Below, in pieces: positions 1 to 10,743 of a stretch of DNA of 64,000 nt (position 1 is the first letter of the stretch; each line of letters starts with the position of its first letter). The DNA lies in assembly GCA_003255025.1 (NCBI GenBank), contig QANY01000156.1:668398-732397 (forward strand), given 5' to 3'. This DNA is from Datisca glomerata. Its lineage: Eukaryota > Streptophyta > Magnoliopsida > Cucurbitales > Datiscaceae. Position numbers and translations under genes: made by a program. The notes under the pieces were generated by a model. The model had not been told where the DNA came from, did no database searches, and saw only the letters and a list, made by a program, of their open reading frames with translations.

Positions 1-770
1 TGAGGGATCTTTAGGCTTGGAAAAAACTATGGTTTCCAAGCATGTATGTTTTTAGTTACTTTAACCTCTAATTCTCTACGGATTGCTTGGTGTAGGCAGT
101 ATTTATTGAAAGACCAATCATATTTTACTGTCTCTCGTAACTCCAACCCATCTTGGACTTGGAGAAAACTTTTGAAATTTTAAAGTAAGTTGAAAGATTG
201 TATTGTTGCTATTATTGGCAATGGTGAATCAATCAAACTGATGACTAACCTGTGGTTTCCATTTGTTACCATCTTTGATAAATTCAGTTATGGCATCTCT
301 TTCCACACGGGCTATAACTTTAGCAGTAAAGTCAAATTTGAGTATGAATAATGCATGGGTTCTTCTTCCGCGTAACTTTTCTGCAATTCAAGAGTTGCAT
401 AGTGTATTAGGTAATATGCCTCCTCCTAATTTAGGACAGAATGATAGTAGGATTTGGAGAGGTGCGAAAATAGTATGTTCTCGGTTGGTAATTCTTACAT
501 TTTTACTGTTGATGATAATACTTCGGTTTCTTGGGTCAAGCTCTTGTGGTTTTCAAGCTATATTCCTAAATATTCATTTATTAGTTGCTTGCTCTTATAA
601 ACAGCCTCTCAACATTGGTGAATATTAGAAAATAGAACAATATTGTGGATGTGTCTTGCTTCTTCTGTGTGTCTAGTATGGATTTGATTGAACATATTTT
701 CTGTGAAGGTTCGCATGTGGAAGCTAAGTGGATAAGAGTACCGATTTTATCTCAGGTTCAGCACATCATA
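1..770 (+). mobile_element. LINE (non-LTR retrotransposon) ORF2 3' fragment
   Basis: Decayed C-terminal end of a LINE reverse-transcriptase polyprotein. One frame is open from base 4 to about 183 and carries PSWTWRKLL followed by IGNGESIKL and LW, the usual run-up to the zf-RVT zinc-binding region. Further on, split over several frames, come FDKFSYGI, QNDSRIWRG and, near 600-720, SLSTLVNIRK, NNIVDVSCFFC, DLIEHIFCE. These match the Cys/His knuckle of zf-RVT. Frameshifts and stops make it non-functional. A second copy of the same segment lies on the minus strand at 15560-16140, and both copies lose similarity just after the shared GGTTCAG. The 5' part lies outside the window. Confidence 0.75.
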
Positions 771-1643
771 TTGAGAAATATATTAGAAAATATAATTATG
801 TATACTCTTTGCATGTGATGACTCATTTTGATTATAATGTTCACTTATTTCATGTTAAAAGTGATACTAGTGATACTGATGCAATTAATAAGAAGGCAGT
901 GCTAGCCTAATTTGTAGTTTTTATTATGCAACTGACGGTAGTAGACCTTACATTACAAATGCAGTAAGGATACATAGTACAAAATGCCTTCACAATTACA
1001 TATACTGATGCAATGTATACGTAGATTTTTTACAAGCCAGAAAGAGAACATTGGCATGATAGTGAGCGAGTAACAACTAAAGTATTTCTACAAGTAAGCT
1101 AGAAAGAAAACATTGCCATGCTATTAGGCGAGTATTGAAATATTTACTCAGAACGAAAAGTCTTATTTTATAAAGATCATCATGTTATTCTTGAAGATTA
1201 TAGTGATCTCAACTGAATTATTTTGTCATGTGATTCTCTATTTTACTACTCTTTTTATATTTTTTCACCGGGTGGTTTAACCTATTTATTGGAAATAAAA
1301 ATAACAAACTATTCTTGGTTACTCACATTAATGATCATTAACAGTAATGTTGATTTGCATATTTTAAGGCATATTTTATTGTAATTCCACCTATCTCGTT
1401 AATCAGTTTAAGAAAGCTATCTTGGTTAAAAAGAGTTTCTATAAAAAAGTCAATTATATAAATAAGTAATAGTTGAATCGTAAATAAAACAGCACATATA
1501 ATACAACCGAAAATATATAAAGAAATATATAAGTATTACATAAACACATAAAAATCAACTATGATTCAAATAAAAGGACTCTAAAAAACAGTACGAAAGG
1601 AACAGTACACATAAATGGCCTTCCGTAATGAACATGAACAAAT
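771..1643. other. 3' flank of proline-rich gene 1, no gene
   Basis: AT-rich DNA without a credible coding region. From about 930 it is the downstream part of the duplicated 1.78-kb unit. It is repeated at 2785-3427, and again in inverted orientation at 62853-63595. For example, the stretch around 975-1030 reappears reverse-complemented near 63540-63590. Confidence 0.6.
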
Positions 1644-2048
1644 TTAAGGGCTAGTGGTTGAAGGTGGATGACAGAAGAAAGGAATTGAAGGAAGTGTAGT
1701 TGGGATTGTAGTAGGGATTGAAGGAAGGTTAGGAAGTGAAGAACTAGAAGGAAAAGGAGGCAATGTTCCCATTGGAATGTTAGGAATGGTGGGCATGCTC
1801 GCCAATGGAGGAACTGAGAGCTTAGGCAATGACGGTTGTTGAGTTGTGGGCAATGTAGGCTGTGGTAGATTTGGCAAAGTTGGTATTGAAGGCAAAGGTG
1901 GTATCCCTGTTGGTATAGGCAATGAAGGCACAACTGGCAGGTTTGGTGCTGTAGTTTGCAAAAGATTACGAGCAGCTAGGCCGCCGTTGATGCTCGACAA
2001 TGCAATAGAGACTAAGAAAGCCACGATGAAGTACTTGAAAGATGCCAT
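1644..2048 (-). CDS. Secreted proline-rich (PELPK/HRGP-like) protein, copy 1
   Basis: 134 residues. Residues 1-25 (MASFKYFIVAFLVSIALSS, then INGGLA) form a typical signal peptide, with cleavage likely just before ARNLLQ. The mature part is almost entirely short Pro-Leu modules: PSLP, PPLP, PTLP, QPSLPK, PNIP, PSIP, ending PPSTTSP. There are no membrane segments after the signal peptide. Small proteins like this belong to the plant hydroxyproline-rich/PELPK-type wall proteins, so extracellular matrix location and prolyl hydroxylation are inferred. The first ATG of the frame is used; it lies about 95 bp below a TATA box, in an AGAGATGG context. It differs from copy 2 at about 16 residues by eye, including FFCHPP in place of FFSPPP, which adds the only Cys of the mature part. 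No intron is needed. Confidence 0.85.
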   Translation of the reverse strand: MASFKYFIVAFLVSIALSSINGGLAARNLLQTTAPNLPVVPSLPIPTGIPPLPSIPTLPNLPQPTLPTTQQPSLPKLSVPPLASMPTIPNIPMGTLPPFPSSSSLPNLPSIPTTIPTTLPSIPFFCHPPSTTSP

Positions 2049-2141
2049 CTCTAATGTAAATTTTTTGTGTTGGTGTTTGTGTTAGATTGTGGAAAGAAAC
2101 TTGAAACGATTTTGAGTGATGAACATAGGCCTAATGTGGAG

Positions 2142-2151
2142 TATATATATA
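2142..2151 (-). promoter_or_regulatory. TATA box of proline-rich gene 1
   Basis: TATATATATA on the minus strand, about 94 bp upstream of the ATG, within a block conserved at the same place in copy 2. Conservation plus spacing suggests a short 5' UTR of roughly 60-70 nt (inferred). Confidence 0.65.
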
Positions 2152-3427
2152 GCTAATAAGGATGGAAATTCGATGTTAGGTAGGTATTTGGACACCTTGT
2201 GTAGATGGGGAATAACTTCTTTTTTCTGTTAATTAGTTCACCCACTCATGAATCTTTGAGTGATTACATGTCTAATATAGATGTGGTTGTTTATATAAGT
2301 GAACTACATAGATTAAATGATTGTCATTTAAATAATTAGAGTTAAGAAAGAACTATTTGTTCACTCTAGTCATTATACCTTAAAAAAGAAATGACTACTT
2401 CAAATATTGAATATTTGTGTGAATTAATTACTTTATAATCTATTTTCAATGACCATATAGATATAGGATTCAGGTAGTTTATTTTTCTAATTGGGTGAAA
2501 TAATTGGATTTTATTTGGTTCATCCGAATGGGAGAAGTTCTTCTTAGAAGATTCAGGTGGTTTATTTTTCTAATTAATGTCTTAAACCTGCTCAACTCAA
2601 ACTTCTAAACTTTTTAATGAATTTTTTTGACTATACTGTTGAAACGAATAACGACTCAAATCTTTCAAAAGAGAATCTATTTTCCATCTAAACTCTGTGA
2701 GGGTTCATTTTCATAGATAGTAATCAAATAGAAACTACCCATTTCAAGTATCAATTAATGACCTAGCGTAATGGGTAGTTTTTATTATTCAAGTATCAAC
2801 TGGACCTTACGTTACAAATGTAGTAAGGAATAAGGATACATACAAAATTCCTTTACAATTACATATCGCATGTTATTGAGCGAGTTAGGAAATATTTACT
2901 CCGAATGAAAAAACTTGTTTTATAAAGATTATCAAGTAGTTCTTGAAAATTATAGTGATGTCAACTGAAATACTTTGTCATGTGATTCTCTATCAACTAT
3001 TCTTATTATATTTTTTCATTGGGTGGCTTTACCTATTTGTTCGACAAAAATAACAAACTATTATTGGTTACTGACATTAATGATCCTTATTATAATTTCA
3101 ACTATCTCATTAATTTGTTTATGAAAACTATCTCGTTAATTAAAAGAAAAAAAAACAGAAATATGTAGTGCAATATAATTATACTAACGCACCGTCTAGC
3201 TTGGTTAAAAAGTGTTAAAAGAAAAAGTATTGTATATAAATAAGTAATCGCTCAATCGTACATAAAACAACACACAATACAACCAAAAATAAATGAAGAA
3301 ACATATAAGCATTACATAAACACATAAAAATCAACCAATGTTCGAATAAAGGGGAAAAAGAACTCTGAAAAACAGCACGAAAGGAACAGTACACATAAAT
3401 GGCCTTCCGTTATGAACAAGAACAAAT
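2152..3427. other. Spacer between the two proline-rich genes
   Basis: Holds the upstream region of gene 1 (to about 2640), a short non-duplicated link (about 2640-2785) and the 3' flank of gene 2. All of it is AT-rich and non-coding. The 2200-2640 part is repeated upstream of gene 2 at 3960-4372. Confidence 0.6.
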
Positions 3428-3832
3428 TTAAGGGCTAGTGGTTGAAGGTGGAGGAGAGAAGAAGGGAATTAAAGGAAGTGTAGTTGGGATTGTAGTAGGG
3501 ATTGAAGGAAGGTTAGGAAGAGAAGAACTAGAAGGGAAGGGAGGCAATGTTCCCATTGGAATGTTAGGAATGATGGGCATGCTCGGCAATGGAGGAATTG
3601 AGAGCTTAGGCAATGAAGGTTGTTGAGTTGTGGGCAATGTAGGCTGTGGTAGATTTGGCAATGTTGGTATTGAAGGCAAAGGTGGTAGCCCAATTGGTTT
3701 AGGCAATGAAGGCACAACTGGCTGGTTTGGTGCTGTATTCTGCAAAAGATTACGAGCAGCTTGGCCGCCATTGATGCTCAACAATGCCATAGAGACTAAG
3801 AGAGCCACGATGAAGTACTTGGAAGAGGCCAT
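3428..3832 (-). CDS. Secreted proline-rich (PELPK/HRGP-like) protein, copy 2
   Basis: 134 residues with the architecture of copy 1. Signal peptide is MASSKYFIVALLVSMALL plus SINGGQA, then ARNLLQ, then a mature domain built from PSLP/PTLP/PSIP modules with QPSLPKLSIPPLPS in the middle and FFSPPPSTTSP at the end. The mature part has no Cys. Loss of frame would be expected if the copy were dead, yet the frame is intact and about 88% of residues match copy 1, so both copies look functional. The family suggests a secreted wall structural or defence-related protein; the exact role is unknown. The promoter block with a TATA box is conserved 94 bp upstream. Antisense and shifted frames over this gene also lack stops, because of its repetitive Pro-rich codons, and are not genes. 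Confidence 0.87.
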   Translation of the reverse strand: MASSKYFIVALLVSMALLSINGGQAARNLLQNTAPNQPVVPSLPKPIGLPPLPSIPTLPNLPQPTLPTTQQPSLPKLSIPPLPSMPIIPNIPMGTLPPFPSSSSLPNLPSIPTTIPTTLPLIPFFSPPPSTTSP

Positions 3833-3925
3833 CTCTAATGGAAAGTTTTTGTGTTGGTGTTTTTGTTAGATTGTGGAAAGAAGCTTGATACGATTTTGAG
3901 TAATGAGCGTAGGCCTAATGTGGAG

Positions 3926-3935
3926 TATATATATA
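3926..3935 (-). promoter_or_regulatory. TATA box of proline-rich gene 2
   Basis: TATATATATA on the minus strand at the same distance from the ATG as in gene 1. The surrounding block (TGTGGAG before it, AGCTAATAAGG after it, plus-strand reading) is the same in both copies. Confidence 0.65.
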
Positions 3936-4374
3936 GCTAATAAGGATGGAAATTTGATGTCAGGTAGGTATTTTGACACCTTATGTAGATGGGAAAAAAC
4001 TTCTCTTTTCAGTTAATTAGTTCACCTACTCAACAATCTTTGAGTGATCACTTGTCTAATATAGATGTGGTGGTTTATATAAATGAACTACTTAGATGAA
4101 ATGATTTTGTCATTTTAATAATTAGAGTTAAGAAATAACTATTTGTTCACTCTAGTCATTATACCTTAAAAAAGAAATGACTACTACTTCATATATTGAA
4201 TAATTGGGTGAACTAACTACTTCATAATCTATTTTCAATGACCACATAGATATAGTGGATTTGGATTTTATTTGGTTCATCCGAATGGGAGAAGTCCTTA
4301 GAAGATTTAGATATTTTTCTAATGTCTTAAGTTTGCTCGACTCAAACTTCTAGACTTTTTAATGAAATTTATAC

Positions 4375-4746
4375 TGGGTAAAAAATGTACACACCTAATA
4401 AATACATATACCAATTTATGAAATTTTAAAATTACTCATTAAGTCAAATACCCGCAGATATTTTTGTCATTCCTACTCTTAATATACCCAATAAACCAAT
4501 ATGTCAAAGTTTTTGAGAACTCAAATAAACTCACTTGTAATACTTTAACTTTTGTATTCCTCTTAATTCTATTTTCAAATGAAATCACCAAGGCCTTTAT
4601 ATAGACTCTACTTTTAAAAAAAAAACTGAAAAACAATTAAATCTATCACCCATTGACCTTTCATCTACAAAGACTCTTGACCTTTTATATTTCCTAACTC
4701 CTAAATTTAAAACCCACTAAAAATGAGATTTAATGTTTATTCAACA
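4375..4746 (-). repeat. 3' LTR of a Ty1/copia element
   Basis: Read on the minus strand it starts TGTTGAATAAACATT directly after a G-rich polypurine tract (TTTATGGGGGAG, 4747-4765). It contains a TATA box (TATATAAAG, 4596-4604) and ends close to 4375, where the PRP tandem unit stops. The outer end (TG on the plus strand at 4375) is inferred. About 370 bp is a normal copia LTR size. The matching 5' LTR is missing. Confidence 0.65.
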
Positions 4747-6061
4747 AAACTCCCCCATAAACTTAAATGCTTCTACCATCCGTCATGTCAATCATTTTCT
4801 TGCATTTGTCGAGAAGTACTTTCGGTAGCGCTTTTGTGAAGATATCCGCAACTTGATCCTGACTTGCCACATGCACCAATTCCACACTTCCTTCACATGA
4901 TCTCGGATAAAGTGAAAACGAACGTCAATGTGTTTGCTTCTTTCATGGTTCACTGGATTCTTTGCCAACTCAATTGCTGATTTGTTGTCAACTTGAATCA
5001 CGGTTGCAGCTAGTTGCTTTAGCTCCATCTTGCTCAACAAATTTCTAAGCCATATCGCATGACATACACACCAAGATGCTGTCACATATTCAGCTTCACA
5101 CGTCGAGAGTGTCACGATCGGTTGCTTCTTTGAAAGCCAAGTAAACGCAGTATCTCCCATAAAGAACACATATCCCGATGTACTTTTCTGATCGTCTATG
5201 TCTCTTCACCAATCACTGTCGGAGTAACCAACCAACTTGTAATCTTCTAATTTTGAGTAGAACAACCCGAGTGACACCGTTCCTTGGATGTTCGGTAGGA
5301 TTCGCTTCACCACCTTCCAATGTGAATAAACTAGCTCCTCCATGAACCGACTTATAATACCGACACTTAATGAAAGATTCGGCCTTGTGCATGTGAGATA
5401 GAGAAGGCTTCCTACCAAACTCCGGTATCTACTCGCATCGACACGTTCTCCTCCATCGAACTTTGAAAGTTTTGCACCTAGTTCTATTGGTGTTGATACC
5501 GGGTTGCAATTTGCCATCTTGTACTTCTTCAAAATCTCTTTTTCATATGTCTCCTGTGATATAAAAATACCCGTCTCTACTTGTCTAACCTCCAAACCAA
5601 GGAAAAACTTCATCAAGCCTAAATCTGTCGTCTCAAATTCCCGTGTCATTGTACCCTTAAACTCTTTATCATCTCATCATTGTTTCCCATAAAAATGAGG
5701 TCATCGACATAAAGAGCAACAAATAACACGTTACCTCCATTCTTCTTTGCGTAAAGGGCATGCTCGTAAGGACATTGCTTGAACCCGTTCTCCTTGAAAT
5801 ATGTATCAATACGTGTATTCCATGCCCGCGATGCTTGCTTCAACCCGTAAGCGCCTTCTTCAATTTTAGCACCTTCTTCTCTTCTCCGATTTTCATGAAC
5901 CCGGGTGGTTGTTAGATGTAGACATCTTCTTCGAGCACACCATTCAAGAATGCCTACTTGACATCCATTTGAAATATTGGCCATTTGAATTGAGCAGCTT
6001 GTGAAATGAGTAATCGGATTGTCTCCATTCTTGCAACAGGAGCAAACACCTCGTCATATTC
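4747..6061 (-). mobile_element. Ty1/copia pol remnant: RT and RNase H
   Basis: Reading down the minus strand: EYDEVFAPVARMETIR (RT N-terminal side), DVK-stop-AFLNG, YGLKQASRAWN, the RT catalytic box YVDD (5700-5711), FLGLEV, SLLYLT, then RNase H with LSTCEAEYVTAS, DNKSAIELAKNP and SKHIDVRFHFIRD. These are diagnostic of copia RT and RNase H in the correct order. The usual Ser codon of DVKSAF is a TAG stop (5954-5956), and at least two frameshifts follow, so it is dead. It is cut off at its 5' side at about 6061, where LTR sequence of element A starts; gag, protease and integrase are absent. Confidence 0.85.
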
Positions 6062-6063
6062 TT

Positions 6064-7633
6064 TTATTTAAGGTGGTTCAAATATCTCACATTTTAGCTT
6101 ACAATATATCGTGTTCATTATTATCTCTCTTCTTTATACTCATGTAGTTGATATTTCTTTGGTTCATTTTCCATACATAAGTTGTTTGCTCCTAGTTTAT
6201 CATTTCTCCTACTCTTAATCTTAAGTTTTATTTCCATGTATTATTGATTTCTCTACAAGTTTGATAATGAGATATTTTTGTCATCAACACAATCAATGAG
6301 GATGAGAATAAAGCTTTTGAGGGGTATAAAATTAACTCAATGTGAATCAACCCTTTAATGGGTTGAAAGTGTACATTTGATGAAAATGTCTCCTATGATA
6401 ATTTCTCATACATAAAAATGGATAAATAGAAAGTAAAACCTATATACAAGATTATGCAAATATTTAAGCTTTAATTTTTTTATGTTCTTACAAGTCTTTT
6501 CTTTTCTTCTTTTTAATTATCGTTCATCATTTTTGTGACACTTGTTTGAACTAGTTACCATTCATGATCATTCTTAGTACTGAAAAAAAAAAGAAAAAAT
6601 GGTAATTAGTGAACTAAGTAGTTAAAAAAATATATTTATATCCTAAAAAATGATATTCTATTTTGAAATTTAAACAAAAAAAAGTGTATATATATATATT
6701 GAAAAAGGTCGAGGACGAAATTGGTCCTCCCACCAACAAAGCTATCGGCCAACAAGCTGTTGGCCACAACTTTCTTTGTTGCCTCTCAACCTTCATTTCT
6801 TTTTTTAAATTCTCTCTTTTTTATTTATTATATAATGAGATTTATGTTTTGTTTTTATATTTTCATGATTTATCATGTTTTAATTATATTCTCCACTTTA
6901 CAAATTTTCTCTACTTATCATCCTACAATAAATGTGATTCTACCTTTTCATATATTTATTTCTTTTACTTTTTTTAGCTATTAGTATAACTTTGTTTACA
7001 TCTTTATTTTTGTAGCACTCTTATATTATCATATTTAAAATGTGATTCATGTTCATTTCTCTTATAATTATAACAAAATGTATATGCATGATTTACAATA
7101 ATATCATGTAAATTTAAATCATCTTATCTTTATCAATTTAGTTTTACACTAAAAATCTGATGACGGACTTTGAGATTTTTAGAATACCGAACTTCTCAAA
7201 CTAATGAGGCGAGCATGTATTTTTGAGACACTGGGAATAACTCCAATAATGCTTTTATTTTTAAAAATTTAAAAAAAAACTAAAAAAATATTGTTCAATG
7301 GTCTTTGTACCACCCATTAAAGGTTATTTATTTTTTCCATTTTTATGATACAAAATGTACCAAATGAGACATTCGAAATTGAATTTCTATAATATTATTT
7401 TAAAATATAATTTGGATAGCATTTGATTAAAATTGGTAACCATATTTCATAATGGGTGTTGTGGGGTGCTAATACCTTCCTTACACGCAAATGATTCCCA
7501 AACGAACTTTAAATTTTCGCAGACTAATATTTGATTTTAAAATTGGGTGACCAATCACGTCCTAAAATGATTGGTGACAATTCCGAATTTTCTTTTTTCA
7601 ATCGCCGCTCCGCATCGCATGCACGTTGCGACA
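6064..7633 (+). repeat. 5' LTR of Tat/Ogre-like element A, 5'-truncated
   Basis: Aligns along its length with the complete LTR at 58503-60391, starting about 360 bp inside that LTR. It ends in TTGCGACA, the same terminus as the other copies, and is followed directly by a primer binding site. The missing 5' part includes the TATA region. No gene lies in this AT-rich stretch; short open frames are chance. Confidence 0.8.
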
Positions 7634-7636
7634 GCT

Positions 7637-7654
7637 TGGCGACTCTACTGGGGA
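7637..7654 (+). other. Primer binding site (PBS) of element A
   Basis: TGGCGACTCTACTGGGGA, three bases after the LTR end. It begins TGG, complementary to the CCA end of a tRNA. This form is typical of Ogre/Tat elements, which are usually primed by tRNA-Arg (tRNA identity inferred). Confidence 0.75.
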
Positions 7655-8288
7655 CAAACAATTGGTCTAACCATTTTTTGATCGATAGAGAGTCAAGCCA
7701 AAATTTCATCATATGCTATCTTTTTGTGTGGTTCTCTATTTTTTGTTTGATTCATTGTTTTTTTTCTAATTCATGCTTGTAGTTGAATATAGTTTTTTTT
7801 ACGAATTATATTTCTTTACATAATTTTTAATTTCACACATATACACTAGCCATGTACCCAGACTTTCCCTTTAGGATTAGCGAGATTGAGTAGTGAAATT
7901 CCTTCTGCAACTGCGGTTCCTGTGTAAGCTCTTGAAAGATCTCACTCGAGTCGACCCTTTCGAGAAACCGTTTGGAGACCCCTGTTACCCCGTTCTGATA
8001 ATAGTGTGGACAACCTGAGAGCCTATTAAGTGATTTGAGAGCCCAATCACACATGCATTTTGTTCTTAGAGCCCATCTCATGACCAATGTTTGATAAAAA
8101 TAGAGATTCTGCTTGATTATGATATCATGACTCATTTTGTTCATGTATATATGTCCTACGCTCCTTAAACATTTCTTTTCTTTCCCATTGTTTCACTTCT
8201 GACTTGGTCTTTCTTTTTTGCATACATGCATCATGCTGCGTAATACGAATTGTAAAGAAGTATTTAATTCATTCATATTTTAGAGACC
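7655..8288 (+). other. 5' leader of element A
   Basis: Non-coding region between PBS and ORF1. It aligns with 51991-52635 of element B (for example CCCTTTAGGATTAGCGAGA and GAGAGCCTATTAAG occur in both). The role in packaging or translation is unknown. Confidence 0.6.
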
Positions 8289-10350
8289 ATGACTTCTACT
8301 CCAAGTGTGATAGAAAATCAAGTTACAGTAGTCCAATGGTCAGAGGAAATGCAAAAATTAAAAGGAGATTGTCTGAAAAAGGAGGATGTCGTTCTTCTAC
8401 CTTCAATCACCAATATAAAGTTCTCACAAACTGACTTGGAGAGGTTGAAGAAGACATGAGAGGATTTTTCACCGAACGAGAAAAATTTGTTTGTCGGCAA
8501 ATATGATCACATCGCTTATCTTCTCTATATTACAACCAACACTCCTATTTTTAAGGCTTTAATGCATTTTTGGGACCCTCTGTATAGATGTTTCACCAGT
8601 GGAACAATTGATCTTACTCTTACAATTGAAGAATATCAAGCCCTACTGAACGTCCTGCTGTAAAGTACGGATAAGGTTTATAATTATGACAAAGAGCTCA
8701 CATTGAAGAGAGCTTTATCCTAGCTTTTGGGTACTGTCCATGCATCTGAGATTGAGAAAAGGTTGAAAGTTAAAAGGGGGAATGTGTGTGTGCCGCTGGA
8801 TTACCTCCTAGATCTCACCCAAAATGTCTTGAAGGAAGATAAGGGTATGACTCTTTATGCTCTGTGTATATATGGCACCGTGTTATATCTCAAGATTCAA
8901 GGTTATGTGGCGATAAAGTGATAAAAATGTTCCTACAAGTTGAACATGGTCTTAACCCTGTTATCTCAATTCTAGCTGAGATTTTTCATTCCTTAAATCA
9001 CATACGAGTGCTTGGAAAATGGAAGTTCATCGGCTCTCCATCTCTTTTGTGTATTTGGATTCTTAGCCATCTAAGATGTCCACCAAATTTCAAATGTCCT
9101 CAAGTTAAGTTTTCAAGTGCATGGATGAAGACAAGAATCCCCATTGCAGAACTTGGAATGGCCAAATGGAATCCGCAGTTTCCCATAAAAGGGGTGTGGC
9201 TCTCACACCCATCAAAGATGAGGTGTGAAAGACGAAGATGTTATCTGGAAAGCCCAATGGATGTCGTTGACATCGATGATCTACAGATGTGGCGACTATC
9301 AATGGGTCTCGCTGCCAAGACCATGGGGTTGTACTAGTTATGCTCCTCTAATGGTGCTCCATCAATTATACATGAGACAGTTTATCCCTGCCACGCACGT
9401 ATTGAAGGACATTAAGATCAGTTATGATTCTCAAGATATTATTAAAATTTACAGCAACTAATTGGACCTTGGAAAATAATGAGAAGGGTGTGAAATGAGA
9501 ATAATCACATGAATTGCACAAAGGAGTATGAAACATGGCTTGAGAGCAGAGGCAAAGTAACTATTGCCTTACCAGTTGAGGATTTACAATCACACAAGTT
9601 ACTGGAAGCTCATTAGGAGATTGGTAAAAAGGAGGAGTGAGATGAGTTATATGAGGAGAGTCAAAAGAATTTAGCTCTCTTGGAAGAAAGCATACGTCTA
9701 ATAGTCGAGACGAATTTGTCTGGAAAACATAGGATTGAAGTTGAAAAACAACTCAGAGATTTGAGAAATAAGGTTAAGGATCAAGAATATTTGAAGCGGA
9801 AAAACTTAGAGTTGGAATTGACACTCGCAAACTGAACAATAAAATTAGAAAGATTGTAGAGAACAATGAGAATTTGCAAGGGGTAATCTATGAACAAGAT
9901 GATCGAATCATGAAGCTAGAAAGGAAAACTAAGCTTGTACAAAGAGGTTTTAGAAGTACTTAAGGGGGCTGGCGATAAGAATAATGCGTACATCGTTGAA
10001 TTAAAAAAACAATATGACTCATGACGATGAATCGCTGATAATTTACAAGTTGATTTAAAGAATAAAAAAGTTAGGAAGACCGAGTCACCAAATGATAGTG
10101 ATGACCTATTGAAAGTCATTGCAAGCATTGAGCACCAAGTTAGAGCGTATCCGAACGTGGCAGAGAAATTGGCAAGAAATAATGATACTAATGTCGACGC
10201 AATGAGATATGATTACCAATTACTGAAACAAGAGCACGACTTGATTCGACAATGATCATGACAGGCTATGGAATGGCTTAAAGGCGTGGCTGTGAAAGCG
10301 AGCAATTTGGCGGAGCAATCATCATTTTTGAAAAAAGTGTTTTGGTCATC
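8289..10350 (+). pseudogene. Element A ORF1: DUF7745/plant-mobile-domain-like protein with coiled coil
   Basis: Extra ORF between PBS and gag. The start ATG (8289) has its counterpart at 52636 in element B. The first ~380 codons resemble the DUF7745/plant mobile domain (PMD) type found in plant gypsy elements: LFVGKYDHIAYLLYI, HFWDPLYRCFT, IEEYQALL, ALCIYGTV, WILSHLRCP, YRCGDYQW, GCTSYAPLMVLHQLY. The second part (about 9650-10350) is rich in Lys/Glu/Asn/Leu heptads and should form a coiled coil. In-frame stops at 8457 (TGA where element B has TGG), 8661 and 8721, plus frameshifts near 8900 and 9220, inactivate it. Ogre elements carry an extra ORF at this place with unknown function; equating the two is inference from position and lineage. 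Confidence 0.75.
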
Positions 10351-10743
10351 CATCCTAATGGGGAGAACTTGTCTAAGTTCTTAGAAGAAATCAACAGATA
10401 TTTGGGTCATTTTGTATAAATGACCAAAATGTGGCAGAGTAGTGTAGTTGACTTCTACATTCTCAAATGTTGTGGACGGCTCTACTAATTGAATGAAATT
10501 GAGTACTTTTGGACTTTCACTTTGAGCAATATCATTTCTCATGCCTAAATTTACTTTCATTATTATTGTTGTTATTATTATTTATTCTTCTTCATTAGGA
10601 AAATCTACATAAGACTCGTTGTTTTATTTTTATTTATTTCAGAAAACTTTTCAAAGATATCCCGTCAACTCTGACATCCCTATCGAACGCGAGCTTAAGT
10701 TAGGATCCTGGACGAGCCAGAAAGAGAGAAATAGCGAGAGAAA
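10351..10743 (+). other. Spacer between ORF1 and gag
   Basis: Non-coding. It includes the left breakpoint (about 10538, in GCAATATCATTTC) at which element B and the inverted copy at 61.4 kb were joined to the second RNase H. A purine-rich run (10715-10745) precedes the gag ATG. Confidence 0.6.

Larger units (their letters stand above)
930..4372. repeat. Tandem duplication of a ~1.78-kb unit (two copies)
   Basis: Two head-to-tail copies, about 930-2640 and 2785-4372. Each contains a minus-strand proline-rich gene, its TATA box and both flanks. The two start codons are 1784 bp apart (2048 and 3832). Similarity covers the 3' flank, coding region, 5' UTR, promoter and about 500 bp upstream of it, with small indels. 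The second copy ends where the copia LTR begins (about 4375). Confidence 0.85.

Noticed and set aside
1559..2085. Shifted and antisense open frames over proline-rich gene 1
   Set aside because: Shadows of the Pro-rich coding sequence. Only the 1644-2048 frame has a signal peptide and matching codon structure; the same holds at 3438-3869 and 62563-62937.
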